DNA of 64,000 nucleotides from Verrucomicrobiota bacterium (GTDB lineage: Bacteria; Verrucomicrobiota; Verrucomicrobiia; Limisphaerales; DSYF01), in the NCBI GenBank assembly GCA_025457615.1, contig JALOTZ010000014.1:1-64000 (forward strand). Reading direction: 5' to 3'. Positions within the stretch are counted from its first letter, which is position 1. Each line of letters starts with the position of its first letter. The position numbers and the translations under genes are program-made. Below the pieces are notes generated by a model. That model was not told the origin of the DNA. It did no database searches and worked only from the letters and a program-made list of their open reading frames with translations. This document shows, one piece after another, positions 1 to 10,626 of this stretch.

Positions 1-317
1 CACCAACACGCCAACAAACCGAGTCCGCCATCGGGTAACACCCCTTTTGGCACAACGTATCACCCTCCCGGGTAACAGTAACTTTTGGCGCACGGCGGGT
101 GGACAAAAGAGGTTGCGGATTGGGCAAGAATGGTGGGGATGGAGCGCGGGTTCTCCCGGCACGGTTCACGGGTTCACCTGAAGACGTTGGCAACAACTGA
201 CCAAGCGCAAGCTGCGTCTCATCACAGCGCGACCCTGGCAGACGGACGTTATGCGTTCAGGATTCGTCCGGTTCGGGCCCGATCGCGCCGTGGGGAGGGG
301 CAGGGATCACCACGAAC

Positions 318-1589
318 ATGAAGACTGACCACTCTGCCTCACAAACACCCGCCCCCCCGGCGGCCAATCGTGGCTGGACCGTCACGCTTGCCGGGTTGGG
401 CATCAACCTGGCCCTGGGCATCCTCTACACCTGGAGCATGTTCAAGGCCGCCATCGAAAAGGAGTTTGGCTGGAAAGGCGACCAGTTGAACGATCCTTAC
501 GCCCTCTGCTGCCTGGTGTTCGCTTTTGTCATGATCCTGGCCGGGCGATGCCAGGACAGGTTCGGACCGCGCCTCACGGCGTCGATCGGCGGGTTGCTCG
601 TCGGCGCGGGATTCCTGTTGTGCTCCACGACCACCAGCTATGGCGTGTGGTTGATCGGTTTTGGCGTGCTGGCGGGGACCGGGATCGGCTTTGGCTATTC
701 GTCCGCCACCCCGCCCGCCCTCAAGTGGTTTCCGCCCTCGAAGACGGGGCTGATCGCCGGCCTGGTGGTGGCCGGGTTCGGTCTCGCACCGGTCTATCTG
801 GCGCCCGTCTCCCAGTACCTCCTGGGGACCTGCCAGGTGCAGAAATCCATGTTCATCCTCGGCATTGGCTTCGTCGTCATCGTGTGCGGCCTGGCCCAGT
901 TGCTGGCCAATCCACCGTCCGGCCATGTGGCGGGCGCAAAACCGGCCGCCGGCGGCACCGCGCCCCCTCCCGCCGCCGCGCAGGCCACCCCCACCGAAAT
1001 CCTGCGCCAGCCGACCTTCTGGCTGTTGTGGGCGATCTATTTCATCGGCGCGGGAGCCGGACTGATGGTGATCGGCAGCATCAGCGGCATGGCGAAAAAA
1101 AGCATGGGTGAACTCGCCTTCGTCGCCGTGGCCGTCATGGCCATCGGCAATGCCGGCGGCCGGATCCTGGCCGGAACGCTTTCGGACCGGATCGGGCGGC
1201 GCTGGACGTTGATGCTGGTGTTGCTGATCCAATCGGTGCTGATGTTTGCGGCGATTCCGGTGACGGGCTCGAAGGAGATGGCGGCGGTGGTGATCGTGAC
1301 GCTGGCCGCGGTGATCGGCGCTAACTACGGCGCCAACCTGGCGTTGTTCCCATCGTTCACCAAAGATCTCTGGGGCCTCAAGAGTTTCGGCATGAACTAC
1401 GGGGTGCTGTTCACGGCCTGGGGCGTGGGCGGCCTCGTGTTGCCCCGGCTGCAACAAACCCTGACCGTGAGAAGCGGGGGTAACTACACCTCGTCCTTCC
1501 TCACCGCCGGCCTCCTGCTGCTCGCCGGAGCCGCGCTCACCTTCCGGCTGCAGGCTAAGCGCACTGGGGCGGCACCGGCCAACCGGTGA
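318..1589 (+). CDS. MFS transporter, OFA (oxalate/formate antiporter-like) family
   Basis: 423 aa ORF; multiple TM segments; MFS loop motifs (GRILAGTLSDRIGRR); OFA-like N-terminus (NLALGILYTWSMFKAAI). Confidence 0.85.
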   Translation: MKTDHSASQTPAPPAANRGWTVTLAGLGINLALGILYTWSMFKAAIEKEFGWKGDQLNDPYALCCLVFAFVMILAGRCQDRFGPRLTASIGGLLVGAGFLLCSTTTSYGVWLIGFGVLAGTGIGFGYSSATPPALKWFPPSKTGLIAGLVVAGFGLAPVYLAPVSQYLLGTCQVQKSMFILGIGFVVIVCGLAQLLANPPSGHVAGAKPAAGGTAPPPAAAQATPTEILRQPTFWLLWAIYFIGAGAGLMVIGSISGMAKKSMGELAFVAVAVMAIGNAGGRILAGTLSDRIGRRWTLMLVLLIQSVLMFAAIPVTGSKEMAAVVIVTLAAVIGANYGANLALFPSFTKDLWGLKSFGMNYGVLFTAWGVGGLVLPRLQQTLTVRSGGNYTSSFLTAGLLLLAGAALTFRLQAKRTGAAPANR

Positions 1590-1652
1590 ACAACTTGTAT
1601 GAATGGGAAATCGCGATTCATGTCGGATGCCGGACGGTCGCCTCGTCCGCTT

Positions 1653-3104
1653 ATGAAAACTCATCCTATGAACCTGCCGTTCCGGAGCGCGGGTCTGCGA
1701 CCCGCAGCGGCTGCGCCACGCTGGGCGTCCGCAAAAGTTCACTCACCCATTCGCCCGGCGAGGCGGCTGCGGCTCAGCGAGCCGCGCTCCGCCTCACGCC
1801 TCCATCTCCTGGCCGGGCTCGCGTTGAGCGCGCTGGGCCTTTCCGGAGTCCACGCGGGCGCCGGCGGCTGGTCGCTTGCCACCAACCTCACACTGAAGGC
1901 CGATGTGGCACTCAAGGAGACCTACGACAGCAATGTGTATTTGCAGGACGAGGAGCCGAACCGGGCTGTGGTGCCGCAGGCGGTGTCACCTTTCGTGGAA
2001 TCCTTCGTCACCTCGTTCACCCCGCGGCTATCGCTGGATTGCAGGCCGGCGGACGCCTTCCACGCCACGCTCAGCTATGCCCCCGAGGTGGTGTTCTTCC
2101 ATTCAGCATCCTCAGAGGACCACGTGGCCCATCGCGGCACCCTGAACCTCGGCGGCCAGATCGAGAAGGTCCGGTGGGACTTCCCCAACACCCTCAACAT
2201 CGTCCAGGGCAGCCGCGAGGGACTCTACTTCGGCGGGGACCCCCTGGCCCCGCCCCCCACAGGCGGCAATGCGCCGGCGATTGGCGGGGTCCCCATTCGC
2301 GACCGCCGCGCCCAACTGGTGTATCGCTGCGCCCCGCGCGTGACCGTGCCGCTGGGACGCTGGTTCGTGCGCCCCGCGCTCTCGGGTTATCTGCACGACT
2401 TCCAGACCGAACAAAAGGACACCACCATCGCCGCCAACCGCGGCTACGAGAACTACGTGGACCGGCGCGAACTCAATGCGGGGGCCGACCTTGGAATGGA
2501 TGTGGGGCGAGGGACGCGAGCCTTCGTCGGCTATCGTTACGGACAGGAGATTGAGGGGGACCTGGTGGGCTCCCCCTACCATTACGACACCGAGTATCAC
2601 CGCCCGACGTTCGGCCTGGAAGGCCAGCCGTTCCGGTGGGTGAAGGCCAACCTCAGCGTGGGCCCGGACATCCACCACACCATTCACAACCCCGCGCCGG
2701 GATTCGAGCCCAACTACACCACGGTGTGGGCCGATGCCGTGCTGACCCTGCTGCCCACCACCAACGACACCCTCACGCTGACGTGGAAGCAGAACACCCA
2801 ACCCGCCTTCGCCAGCACCTCGGTTTACGATGACATCGTCTATGACTTCGCCGGACGCCATGTCTTCAATCCACACTGGTCGGTGGGGGCCGCGTTCCGC
2901 ATCTACATCGGCGACTGGTTCGCGCCGGTGGACCGCACGGACTGGATCTACACGCCCAGCGTCACGGTGGGCTATGTGCACGACCGGCATTGGGCGGCGG
3001 ACCTGGGTTACTCCTACGACTGGGTGGATAGCAAAGTCCCCGATACCGACGGCCGCGAATTCACCCGCCACCTGGTGTGGCTGTCAGTGAAATACGCGTT
3101 CTAA
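1653..3104 (+). CDS. Putative outer-membrane beta-barrel protein
   Basis: Within ORF 1599..3104; hydrophobic signal segment LHLLAGLALSALGLSGVHA; alternating aromatic strands; C-terminal Phe (WLSVKYAF). N-terminal region is encoded by a palindromic repeat; start codon uncertain. Confidence 0.7.
   Translation: MKTHPMNLPFRSAGLRPAAAAPRWASAKVHSPIRPARRLRLSEPRSASRLHLLAGLALSALGLSGVHAGAGGWSLATNLTLKADVALKETYDSNVYLQDEEPNRAVVPQAVSPFVESFVTSFTPRLSLDCRPADAFHATLSYAPEVVFFHSASSEDHVAHRGTLNLGGQIEKVRWDFPNTLNIVQGSREGLYFGGDPLAPPPTGGNAPAIGGVPIRDRRAQLVYRCAPRVTVPLGRWFVRPALSGYLHDFQTEQKDTTIAANRGYENYVDRRELNAGADLGMDVGRGTRAFVGYRYGQEIEGDLVGSPYHYDTEYHRPTFGLEGQPFRWVKANLSVGPDIHHTIHNPAPGFEPNYTTVWADAVLTLLPTTNDTLTLTWKQNTQPAFASTSVYDDIVYDFAGRHVFNPHWSVGAAFRIYIGDWFAPVDRTDWIYTPSVTVGYVHDRHWAADLGYSYDWVDSKVPDTDGREFTRHLVWLSVKYAF
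1685..1790. repeat. Bipartite hairpin repeat, type A copy 1 (about 106 bp)
   Basis: Ends ggagcgcggg...gccgcgctcc are inverted; internal GGGTCTGCGACCC and GGCTCAGCGAGCC palindromes; matches 63761-63863. Confidence 0.75.
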
Positions 3105-3167
3105 GAGGCCCATTCCGGCAGGCTGCGAACTGCGGCCGGGTTCCAAACCACGGCGGCAGGTTTGGAC

Positions 3168-3236
3168 AGGATGGCCGATGACCAGGATGAACGGGTTCAG
3201 GTTCCCCTCCTGACCATCCGGTTCATCCTGTCAGTC
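3168..3236. repeat. Imperfect intergenic inverted repeat (GACAGGATG...CATCCTGTC)
   Basis: ggacaggatgg...ccggttcatcctgtc arms visible between OMP gene and alaS. Confidence 0.5.
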
Positions 3237-3461
3237 CAAGCGGCGCGGGCTCCGTTGCGCCCTCGGGACAAACAGGGCGCGCCCAACGGCAACCGGTTCC
3301 ATCGCTTGTTCAACGGCTGGAAAACTTCCAACTCGCATTGCAGGTCGGGATTCGCCTAACCTCACGGCCTGGGTTTGCGGCTGTTGCGGGTTGAACGTCG
3401 CAGGTTGCAGGTTGGCTGCAACCCGCGTGTCACGGAACCTTCAACGCGCAACCGGTAACTT

Positions 3462-6236
3462 GTGTCCATGACCTCATCCGAGATCCGCCAGTCGTTCCTC
3501 GACTTCTTCCAGTCGAAGCAGCACACCATCGTCCCATCGTCCCCGCTGATGCCGGACAGCCCGAACCTGCTGTTCACCAACGCCGGCATGAACCAGTTCG
3601 TGCCCATCTTCCTGGGCGAACAGAAATGTCCCTACACCCCGGGGCGCGCCGCCGATACCCAGAAATGCATCCGGGCCGGCGGCAAGCACAACGACCTCGA
3701 CGACGTCGGGCTGGACACCTATCACCACACGTTCTTCGAGATGCTGGGCAACTGGTCCTTCGGCAATTACTTCAAGCAGGAAGCCATCGACTGGGCCTGG
3801 GAACTGGTGGTCGGCACCTGGAAATTCCCGCCCCAACGGCTTTACGCCACCGTTTACCGCCCGGACAAGTCCAAGAACGACCCGAGCGAATTCGACCAGG
3901 AGGCGTGGAACTTCTGGGCCGGCAAGTTCCGCAGCATCGGACTCGACCCCGCCGTGCACATCGTCCACGGCAACAAAAAGGACAATTTCTGGATGATGGG
4001 CGAGACCGGTCCGTGCGGCCCGTGCTCGGAACTGCATGTGGACCTCACCCCCACCGGCGGCACCCGGGGCGCGCTGGTCAACCAAGGCAGCCCCGAGTGC
4101 ATCGAGATCTGGAACCTGGTCTTCATCCAGTTCAACGCGAACCCCGACGGCACGTTCTCGCCGCTGCCGGCCCGGCACGTGGACACCGGGATGGGCTTCG
4201 AGCGCGTCACCAGCATCATCCAGGGCACCAAGGGCCTGACCGATTTCGCCCACGCCCGGATCTCGAACTACGAGACCGACATCTTCCGCCCGATCTTCGA
4301 CGCGCTGGAGAAGCTCTCCGGCAAACGCTACGGCAGCACCCTGCCGGCGGCCCCCTCGCAAACCTCAGATCTGAAAGCTCAAATCGCCACCGACGTCGCC
4401 TTCCGGGTCATCGCCGACCACATCCGCACGCTGTCGTTCGCGATTGCCGACGGCATCCAGCCCGGCAACACCGACCGCAATTACGTCCTGCGCCGCATCC
4501 TGCGCCGGGCGGTGCGCTACGGCCGCCCGCTCGGCTTTCACGAACCGTTCTTCTACAAGCTCGTGGACGTGCTGGCCGACACCATGGGCGACGTGTTCCC
4601 CGAAATCCGCGCGAGAAAGGGACACGTGCAGGACGTGATCCGCGCCGAGGAGGAAGCGTTCAACAAGACGCTGGATCGCGGCATTGCGTTGTTCGAGGAC
4701 GAAGTCACACGGCTGCTGGGGAGCGCGCCCGCCCCGGGCGCCGCCGACCGCGCCCCCCAAATCTCCGGCGCGTTCGCGTTCCGGCTCTACGACGAGCAGG
4801 GCTTCCCGCTCGACCTCACCGAGTTGATGGCGCGCGAACGCGGTCTCACCGTGGACGTCGCGGGCTTCAATCAACTCATGGACGAGCAGCGCGAACGCGC
4901 CCGCAAGGCCCAGAAAAAGACGGTCATCGAACTGGCCCAGTTCGAGACCGGGACGCCCACGACCTTCCTCGGCTTTGATTATCTTGAAAGCGAAGCGGTG
5001 GTGGAAGCCGTCCTGCCCGGCAAGAAGCCGGGCGAGTTTAACGTCGTCCTCGACCGCACGCCGTGCTACGCCGAAATGGGCGGCCAGGTGGGCGACGCCG
5101 GCGTGGTCCGCGTGCCCGGGCACGACCGGAGCGAAGTGGGCCGCCTGCACGTGCTCGACACGGTGAAGCAGGGTGCCGTTCACATCCACCGCGCGGTGCT
5201 GGCCGAGGGACGGGCGCCCGAATCGGGCGAGGCGGTTCGGGTCGCGGTGGACGCGCGCCGGCGCCAGGCCATTCAACGCCACCACACCGTGACGCACCTG
5301 CTGCACTGGGCGTTGCACGAGGTGGTCAGCCGGGAAGCATCGCAGAAAGGTTCGTTCGTCGGCCCGGACAAGCTGACGTTCGACTTCAACAGCGCGCCGC
5401 TCACCCCGGCGCAGGTGGCAGACCTCGAGAAGCTCGTCAACGAACGCATCCTGGAAAACGCCGGGGTCTCCTGGACCGAGGTGCCCTACGCCGACGTGAA
5501 AGCGCGCAAGGACGTGATGCAATTCTTCGGGGACAAATACGGCGACAGCGTCCGGGTCGTCCAGATCGGCGGCCACCCGCAGAACCTCGACGGCTATTCG
5601 ATGGAACTCTGCGGCGGCACGCACACACGGGCCACCGGCGAGATCGGCCTGTTCCGCATTGTCGGCGAGAGCGCCATTGCCGCCGGCGTGCGGCGCATCG
5701 AGGCGGTGGCCGGACTCGAGGCCTGCCAGCAGGCGAGCCAGCAGGCCGGGTTGATCAGGACCCTGGCCGCCCGCCTGAACACCCCGGTGGCCGAACTGGA
5801 AAAAAGGATCGAGCTTCTGCTCGCGCAGCAGAAGGAGTCGGAGAAGGCGCTGAAGGCGGCGCAGCAACGCGAGGCCTCGAATGCCGCGAGTGAACTGCTC
5901 GAACGCGTGCACACCCTCAACGGCATCCCCGCCATCATCCACAACGTGGGCGCCGTGGATGGCGATTTCCTTCAGACCGTGGCGGATGCGCTGAAAGGCC
6001 GGTTCCAGGGCGTGATCGTGCTGGGCGGCGGACCGGAACGCGGCCATGTCGCGTTGGTCGCGGCGGTCTCGCCCGAGTTCACCGCGAGAGTGCAGGCCGG
6101 AAACCTCATCAAGCACATCGCCCCCATCGTCGGCGGCAAAGGCGGGGGGCGCCCGGACAACGCCCGGGGCGGCGGCAAGGACGCCCACCGCCTGGATGAA
6201 GCCCTGGCCCAAGCCCGAAGCCTGCTGGAGAAGTGA
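3462..6236 (+). CDS. alaS: Alanine--tRNA ligase
   Basis: 924 aa full-length; class II core (FTNAGMNQF), HHTVTHLLHWAL and CGGTHTRATGEIG motifs. Confidence 0.98.
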   Translation: MSMTSSEIRQSFLDFFQSKQHTIVPSSPLMPDSPNLLFTNAGMNQFVPIFLGEQKCPYTPGRAADTQKCIRAGGKHNDLDDVGLDTYHHTFFEMLGNWSFGNYFKQEAIDWAWELVVGTWKFPPQRLYATVYRPDKSKNDPSEFDQEAWNFWAGKFRSIGLDPAVHIVHGNKKDNFWMMGETGPCGPCSELHVDLTPTGGTRGALVNQGSPECIEIWNLVFIQFNANPDGTFSPLPARHVDTGMGFERVTSIIQGTKGLTDFAHARISNYETDIFRPIFDALEKLSGKRYGSTLPAAPSQTSDLKAQIATDVAFRVIADHIRTLSFAIADGIQPGNTDRNYVLRRILRRAVRYGRPLGFHEPFFYKLVDVLADTMGDVFPEIRARKGHVQDVIRAEEEAFNKTLDRGIALFEDEVTRLLGSAPAPGAADRAPQISGAFAFRLYDEQGFPLDLTELMARERGLTVDVAGFNQLMDEQRERARKAQKKTVIELAQFETGTPTTFLGFDYLESEAVVEAVLPGKKPGEFNVVLDRTPCYAEMGGQVGDAGVVRVPGHDRSEVGRLHVLDTVKQGAVHIHRAVLAEGRAPESGEAVRVAVDARRRQAIQRHHTVTHLLHWALHEVVSREASQKGSFVGPDKLTFDFNSAPLTPAQVADLEKLVNERILENAGVSWTEVPYADVKARKDVMQFFGDKYGDSVRVVQIGGHPQNLDGYSMELCGGTHTRATGEIGLFRIVGESAIAAGVRRIEAVAGLEACQQASQQAGLIRTLAARLNTPVAELEKRIELLLAQQKESEKALKAAQQREASNAASELLERVHTLNGIPAIIHNVGAVDGDFLQTVADALKGRFQGVIVLGGGPERGHVALVAAVSPEFTARVQAGNLIKHIAPIVGGKGGGRPDNARGGGKDAHRLDEALAQARSLLEK

Positions 6237-6384
6237 TCCCCAAGCCCCGGCCAGACCCGGATGCCCCCAGCCAGGCGCAGACCAACCCGGCGCGTCCATG
6301 CCCTGTTCCTGGCCCGGCTCGAAATCCGGCTGCGAGGAGCAGGGTTTGCGTCACAAGCCGGGATTTGTCAGGCTCTGCCAGCCT

Positions 6385-7524
6385 ATGAAGACGAGCGGCA
6401 ACGCCGACAACCAGGACCGGTTCGCGATCATCATGGCGGGTGGACGGGGCGAACGGTTCTGGCCCGTCAGTCGCGAGAAGACCCCCAAACAACTGATCCG
6501 GCTGCTGGGAGATCGATCCTTCCTGCAACAGGCCGTGGATCGGGTAACCCCGATCGTGCCACTCAAGAACATCTTCATCATCACCAACACCGCCCAGGTG
6601 GACACCGTGCGCCGGCAACTGCCCAGGCTGCCCAGGGACAATGTGGTGGCGGAACCGATCGGACGCGACACCTGCGCCGCCGTCACACTGGGCGCCGCCC
6701 TGGTCGGGGTGCGGTCCACCACCGGGGTCATGGCGGTCTTGCCGGCCGACCACGTCATCCCCGACCCGAGGAAGTTCCAGCAGGTCTTGCGCGATTCCTT
6801 CGACGTGGCCGGCCGCGGCCAGGTGATTGTCACCCTCGGCATCCAACCCACCGAGCCGGCCACGGGCTACGGCTACATTCAGGCCGGCCACGAACTGCCA
6901 CCGCCCCAGGGGGTGAAGCGCTACAAGACCACCTTCTTCAAGGCGGAGCGGTTCGTGGAAAAGCCCGACCTGGCGCGGGCGGTGGAATACGTGAGCAGCG
7001 GGCATTACCGCTGGAACGCCGGCATGTTCATCTGGTCCTTCGTCACCCTCACCAACAGCCTGGAGAAACATCAACCAGCGATGTACCAAGCCTGCCAGCG
7101 GTGGTTCAAGGTGGCCAAGGACCCGGCGAAACTTGGCCGGGTGCTCAAGAAGGAGTATCCCGACATCAAGAAGATCTCGATCGATTACGCGCTCATGGAA
7201 CACGCGCAAAACGTGGTGGTGGCCGACGGCGCGTTCGATTGGGATGACCTGGGGGCCTGGCCGGCGCTCGCGCGGCACGTCAAACCCGACGCCGAAGGCA
7301 ACTGCGCCGTGGCGGAGTTCATCCATGTGGACGGCGCCCGCAACATCATCTATGACGCGCGAACCAAGGCGCACCGGACGCCGATCGCCTGTGCCGGATT
7401 GCGCGACGCGATCCTGGTGCTCACCGATGACGCGGTGTTGCTGGCCCACAAGAGCCAGGCCCAGAAGATCAAGGATCTGGTCCGGAAGCTGGGCGAGGAT
7501 CCGAAGTGGAAAGGATTGGTGTGA
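6385..7524 (+). CDS. Mannose-1-phosphate guanylyltransferase / sugar nucleotidyltransferase
   Basis: IIMAGGRGERFWPVSREKTPKQ signature; 379 aa from ATG 6385. Confidence 0.93.
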   Translation: MKTSGNADNQDRFAIIMAGGRGERFWPVSREKTPKQLIRLLGDRSFLQQAVDRVTPIVPLKNIFIITNTAQVDTVRRQLPRLPRDNVVAEPIGRDTCAAVTLGAALVGVRSTTGVMAVLPADHVIPDPRKFQQVLRDSFDVAGRGQVIVTLGIQPTEPATGYGYIQAGHELPPPQGVKRYKTTFFKAERFVEKPDLARAVEYVSSGHYRWNAGMFIWSFVTLTNSLEKHQPAMYQACQRWFKVAKDPAKLGRVLKKEYPDIKKISIDYALMEHAQNVVVADGAFDWDDLGAWPALARHVKPDAEGNCAVAEFIHVDGARNIIYDARTKAHRTPIACAGLRDAILVLTDDAVLLAHKSQAQKIKDLVRKLGEDPKWKGLV

Positions 7525-7535
7525 GGATACTCCCC

Positions 7536-8492
7536 ATGAAAGGCCGGCTCCCCGTCCTGCTCGGTGCGCTCCTGCTGCTGGGGGCCGGTTGCTCGGCGCG
7601 TCACGACGGTACCTTCCAGGGCTACCTCGAAGGCGAATTCGTCTATGCCGCCTCGCCGGTGGGAGGGGAACTCAAAGAACTCTTCGTCAGCCGGGGAGAG
7701 CCCGTCGAGTCCGGACAACCTCTCTTCCAACTCGATCCCGAACCGGAATCTTCGACGCTGCGCGAAGCCGAACAACGCGTGACCCAGGCTGAGTCACGCC
7801 GGACCAACCTCACCAAGGGACTGCGCCCCTCCGAAGTCGCCGCGCTGGAAGCGCGCCTGGCCGGGGCCAGTGCAGACGCCGAGTTCGCCGAAAGCGAAGT
7901 GCAACGCCTGACACGCCTGAAGCAGGACAGTGTCATTTCGCCGGAGGAAATGGATCGCGCCCGCGCGCGCCGTGACACAGCACTCGCCTGGGTCGCCAGC
8001 CTGCAAGCCGACCTCGAGACCGCCCGGCTCGGGGCACGTCAGGACGAAATCGCCGCGGCCCAAGCCGAGGTGGACGCGGCCTTGGCGGCGCGGGACCGGG
8101 CCCGATGGACCGCTGCTCAGAAGCGAAGATCAGCCCCGGCCCGGGCCACCGTGGAAGACACCCTGTATCGGGTCGGCGAATGGGTGGCGCCCGGCCGGCC
8201 GGTCGTGGCCCTGCTGCCCCCCGAGAACCTCAAGGTGCGCTTCTTCGTCCCCGAACCCGACCTGAGCTCGATGGCTTTGGGCGCTCGACTGCTGGTTTCC
8301 TTCGACGGGGCGCCGGAACCCGTGCCGGCCCGGGTGAGTTTCATCTCCACCGAGGCGGAGTTCACGCCCCCCGTGATCTACAGCCGGGAGAACCGGGCCA
8401 AGCTGGTGTACATGGCGGAGGCCCGGTTCGACACCACCCCGTCCGCCAACCTGCGTCCCGGCCAGCCGGTGGATGTGCGTCGAGGCCCCTGA
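7536..8492 (+). CDS. HlyD-family periplasmic adaptor (membrane fusion) lipoprotein
   Basis: Lipobox LLLGAGC; biotinyl-lipoyl-like and coiled-coil regions; directly upstream of ABC ATPase and permease. Confidence 0.88.
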   Translation: MKGRLPVLLGALLLLGAGCSARHDGTFQGYLEGEFVYAASPVGGELKELFVSRGEPVESGQPLFQLDPEPESSTLREAEQRVTQAESRRTNLTKGLRPSEVAALEARLAGASADAEFAESEVQRLTRLKQDSVISPEEMDRARARRDTALAWVASLQADLETARLGARQDEIAAAQAEVDAALAARDRARWTAAQKRRSAPARATVEDTLYRVGEWVAPGRPVVALLPPENLKVRFFVPEPDLSSMALGARLLVSFDGAPEPVPARVSFISTEAEFTPPVIYSRENRAKLVYMAEARFDTTPSANLRPGQPVDVRRGP

Positions 8493-8504
8493 GCTTGTCC
8501 AGCC

Positions 8505-9428
8505 ATGACCGCGCCTGAACTCGTCATCGACGTGCATGGCGTCACCAAGTCCTTTGACGGCCGGGTGGTGGTCAATGCCATTGAAATGCAGGTCGCACGG
8601 GGCGAGATCTACGGGTTCCTGGGTCCCAACGGCAGCGGCAAGACCACCTTCCTGCGCATGCTCTGTGGCCTGCTCACCCCCGATGCCGGCCACGGCCACT
8701 GCCTGGGGTATGATTTCCGCTCCGGCTCGGCGGAAATCAAGAAGCACGTCGGTTACATGACCCAACGCTTCAGTTTCTACGAAGACCTGAGCCTGGAGGA
8801 GAATCTCGATTTCATGTCGAGGATCTACGGCTTGCCCAACCGCAAGACCGCGGTGCGTGAAAGCCTGGATCGCTTGGGCTTGGCGGGACGGCGCACGCAA
8901 CTGGCAGGCGAATTGTCCGGGGGCTGGAAGCAGCGCCTGGCACTCGCCGCCTGCCTGATTCACCAACCCCGCCTGCTGCTGCTCGACGAACCCACCGCGG
9001 GCGTGGACCCCAAGGCCCGCCGGGAGTTCTGGGAGGAAATCCATGTGCTGGCCGCCCAGGGACTCACGTTCCTGATCACCACGCATTACATGGACGAGGC
9101 CGAGCGCTGCCATCGGCTGGCCTACATCGCCTATGGCGACCTCTTGACGCGCGGCAGCCCCGAGGAGGTGCTGCGCCACGCGGGTCTGACCACCTGGCAG
9201 GTGCGGGGGCCGCAGTTGCATGACCTGGCCGAAGCCCTGCGCGGCCAGCCCGGCGTCGAGCAGGTGGTGGCCTTCGGCACCGCCCTGCATGTCAGCGGCC
9301 GAAACGCCGCCCAACTGCGCGCCAGCCTTGAATCCACGCTCACCCCGGCCCATCACTCCGAGCCCATCGAGTCGGGCCTGGAAGACGTGTTCATCAGCCT
9401 CATGGACCAGGCAAAAGACAAGTTCTAA
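8505..9428 (+). CDS. ABC transporter ATP-binding protein
   Basis: Walker A GPNGSGKTT, signature LSGGWKQRL, Walker B LLLLDEPTAG. Confidence 0.95.
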   Translation: MTAPELVIDVHGVTKSFDGRVVVNAIEMQVARGEIYGFLGPNGSGKTTFLRMLCGLLTPDAGHGHCLGYDFRSGSAEIKKHVGYMTQRFSFYEDLSLEENLDFMSRIYGLPNRKTAVRESLDRLGLAGRRTQLAGELSGGWKQRLALAACLIHQPRLLLLDEPTAGVDPKARREFWEEIHVLAAQGLTFLITTHYMDEAERCHRLAYIAYGDLLTRGSPEEVLRHAGLTTWQVRGPQLHDLAEALRGQPGVEQVVAFGTALHVSGRNAAQLRASLESTLTPAHHSEPIESGLEDVFISLMDQAKDKF

Positions 9429-9436
9429 GCGCCGCC

Positions 9437-10576
9437 ATGAAACTCCATCCCTTCAGCATCCGGCGGTTCGCGGCGGTGGTGTCCAAGGAGTTCATCCAGA
9501 TGCGGCGCGACCGGGTGACCTTCGGGATGATGGTGGGCATTCCGCTGCTGCAACTGGTGCTCTTCGGGTTTGCGATCAATTCGGATCCCAAACATCTGCC
9601 CACGGCGGTTTACAGCGCCGACCACAGCGTCTTCTCGCGCACCCTGGTCTGGGCCTTGCGCAACAGCAGTTATTTTGACGTGCGACGCATCGCCGACAAC
9701 GAGCGGGAGATCGAAACACTGCTCGCCGAAGGGGATGTGCAGTTTGTGGTTCACGTGCCGGTGGATTTCTCCCGCCGCCTGCTGCGCGGGGAGCGTCCGA
9801 GCCTGTTGATGCAGGCCGACGCCACGGACCCCGCAGCCACCGGAAACGCCCTGGCCGCGCTGAACGCGCTGACCACGACGGTCCTCGACCGCGACCTCCA
9901 AGGGCTGCTGACGGATCTGCGCGCTCAGCCCGGACCGGTCAGCCTGATCATGCATCGGCATTACAACCCCGACATCATCACCCAATACAACGTCGTGCCG
10001 GGCCTGATGGGGGTGGTGTTGACCATGACGATGGTGATCATCACCGGACTGGCCATCACGCGCGAGCGGGAGCGGGGCACCATGGAAAACCTGCTGTCCA
10101 CCCCGGTCCGCCCCACCGAGGTGATGCTCGGCAAGCTCGTGCCCTACATCCTGGTGGGCTACATCCAGGTCGGGTTCATCCTGCTGGCCGCCCGGTTCCT
10201 CTTCCAGGTGCCCATCGTGGGCAATGTGGCCCTGCTGCTCGCGATCATGTTGCTGTTCATCTTCGCCAACCTCGCGGTGGGCATCACCTTCTCGACCCTC
10301 GCCCGCAACCAGCTTCAGGCCGTGCAGATGGCCTTCTTCTTCTTCCTGCCTTCCATCCTGCTCTCCGGCTTCATGTTCCCCTTCCGGGGCATGCCGGTGT
10401 GGGCGCAGTGGCTGGGCGAGATCCTGCCCCTGACGCATTTCCTCCGCATCGTCCGGGGCATCCTGCTCAAGGGCAACGGCCTCGCCTTGATCGCCCCCGA
10501 GATCTGGCCCCTGGCCCTCTTCGCCGCCGTCGTCCTCACCATCGGCATCAAACGCTACCGCGAAACGCTCGATTAA
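9437..10576 (+). CDS. ABC-2 type transporter permease
   Basis: ABC2 membrane architecture; ERERGTMENLLSTPVRPTEVMLGKL motif; same operon. Confidence 0.94.
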   Translation: MKLHPFSIRRFAAVVSKEFIQMRRDRVTFGMMVGIPLLQLVLFGFAINSDPKHLPTAVYSADHSVFSRTLVWALRNSSYFDVRRIADNEREIETLLAEGDVQFVVHVPVDFSRRLLRGERPSLLMQADATDPAATGNALAALNALTTTVLDRDLQGLLTDLRAQPGPVSLIMHRHYNPDIITQYNVVPGLMGVVLTMTMVIITGLAITRERERGTMENLLSTPVRPTEVMLGKLVPYILVGYIQVGFILLAARFLFQVPIVGNVALLLAIMLLFIFANLAVGITFSTLARNQLQAVQMAFFFFLPSILLSGFMFPFRGMPVWAQWLGEILPLTHFLRIVRGILLKGNGLALIAPEIWPLALFAAVVLTIGIKRYRETLD

Positions 10577-10626
10577 GGGAGCCCCCTGCGAATCCCATCC
10601 ACCACTCGAAGCCGCGGCGGTTCAAC

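Noticed and set aside
339-1742. 467-aa minus ORF over the MFS gene
   Set aside because: Antisense artefact; no domain-like pattern.
4365-6299. 644-aa minus ORF over alaS
   Set aside because: Antisense to a full-length AlaS with all motifs.
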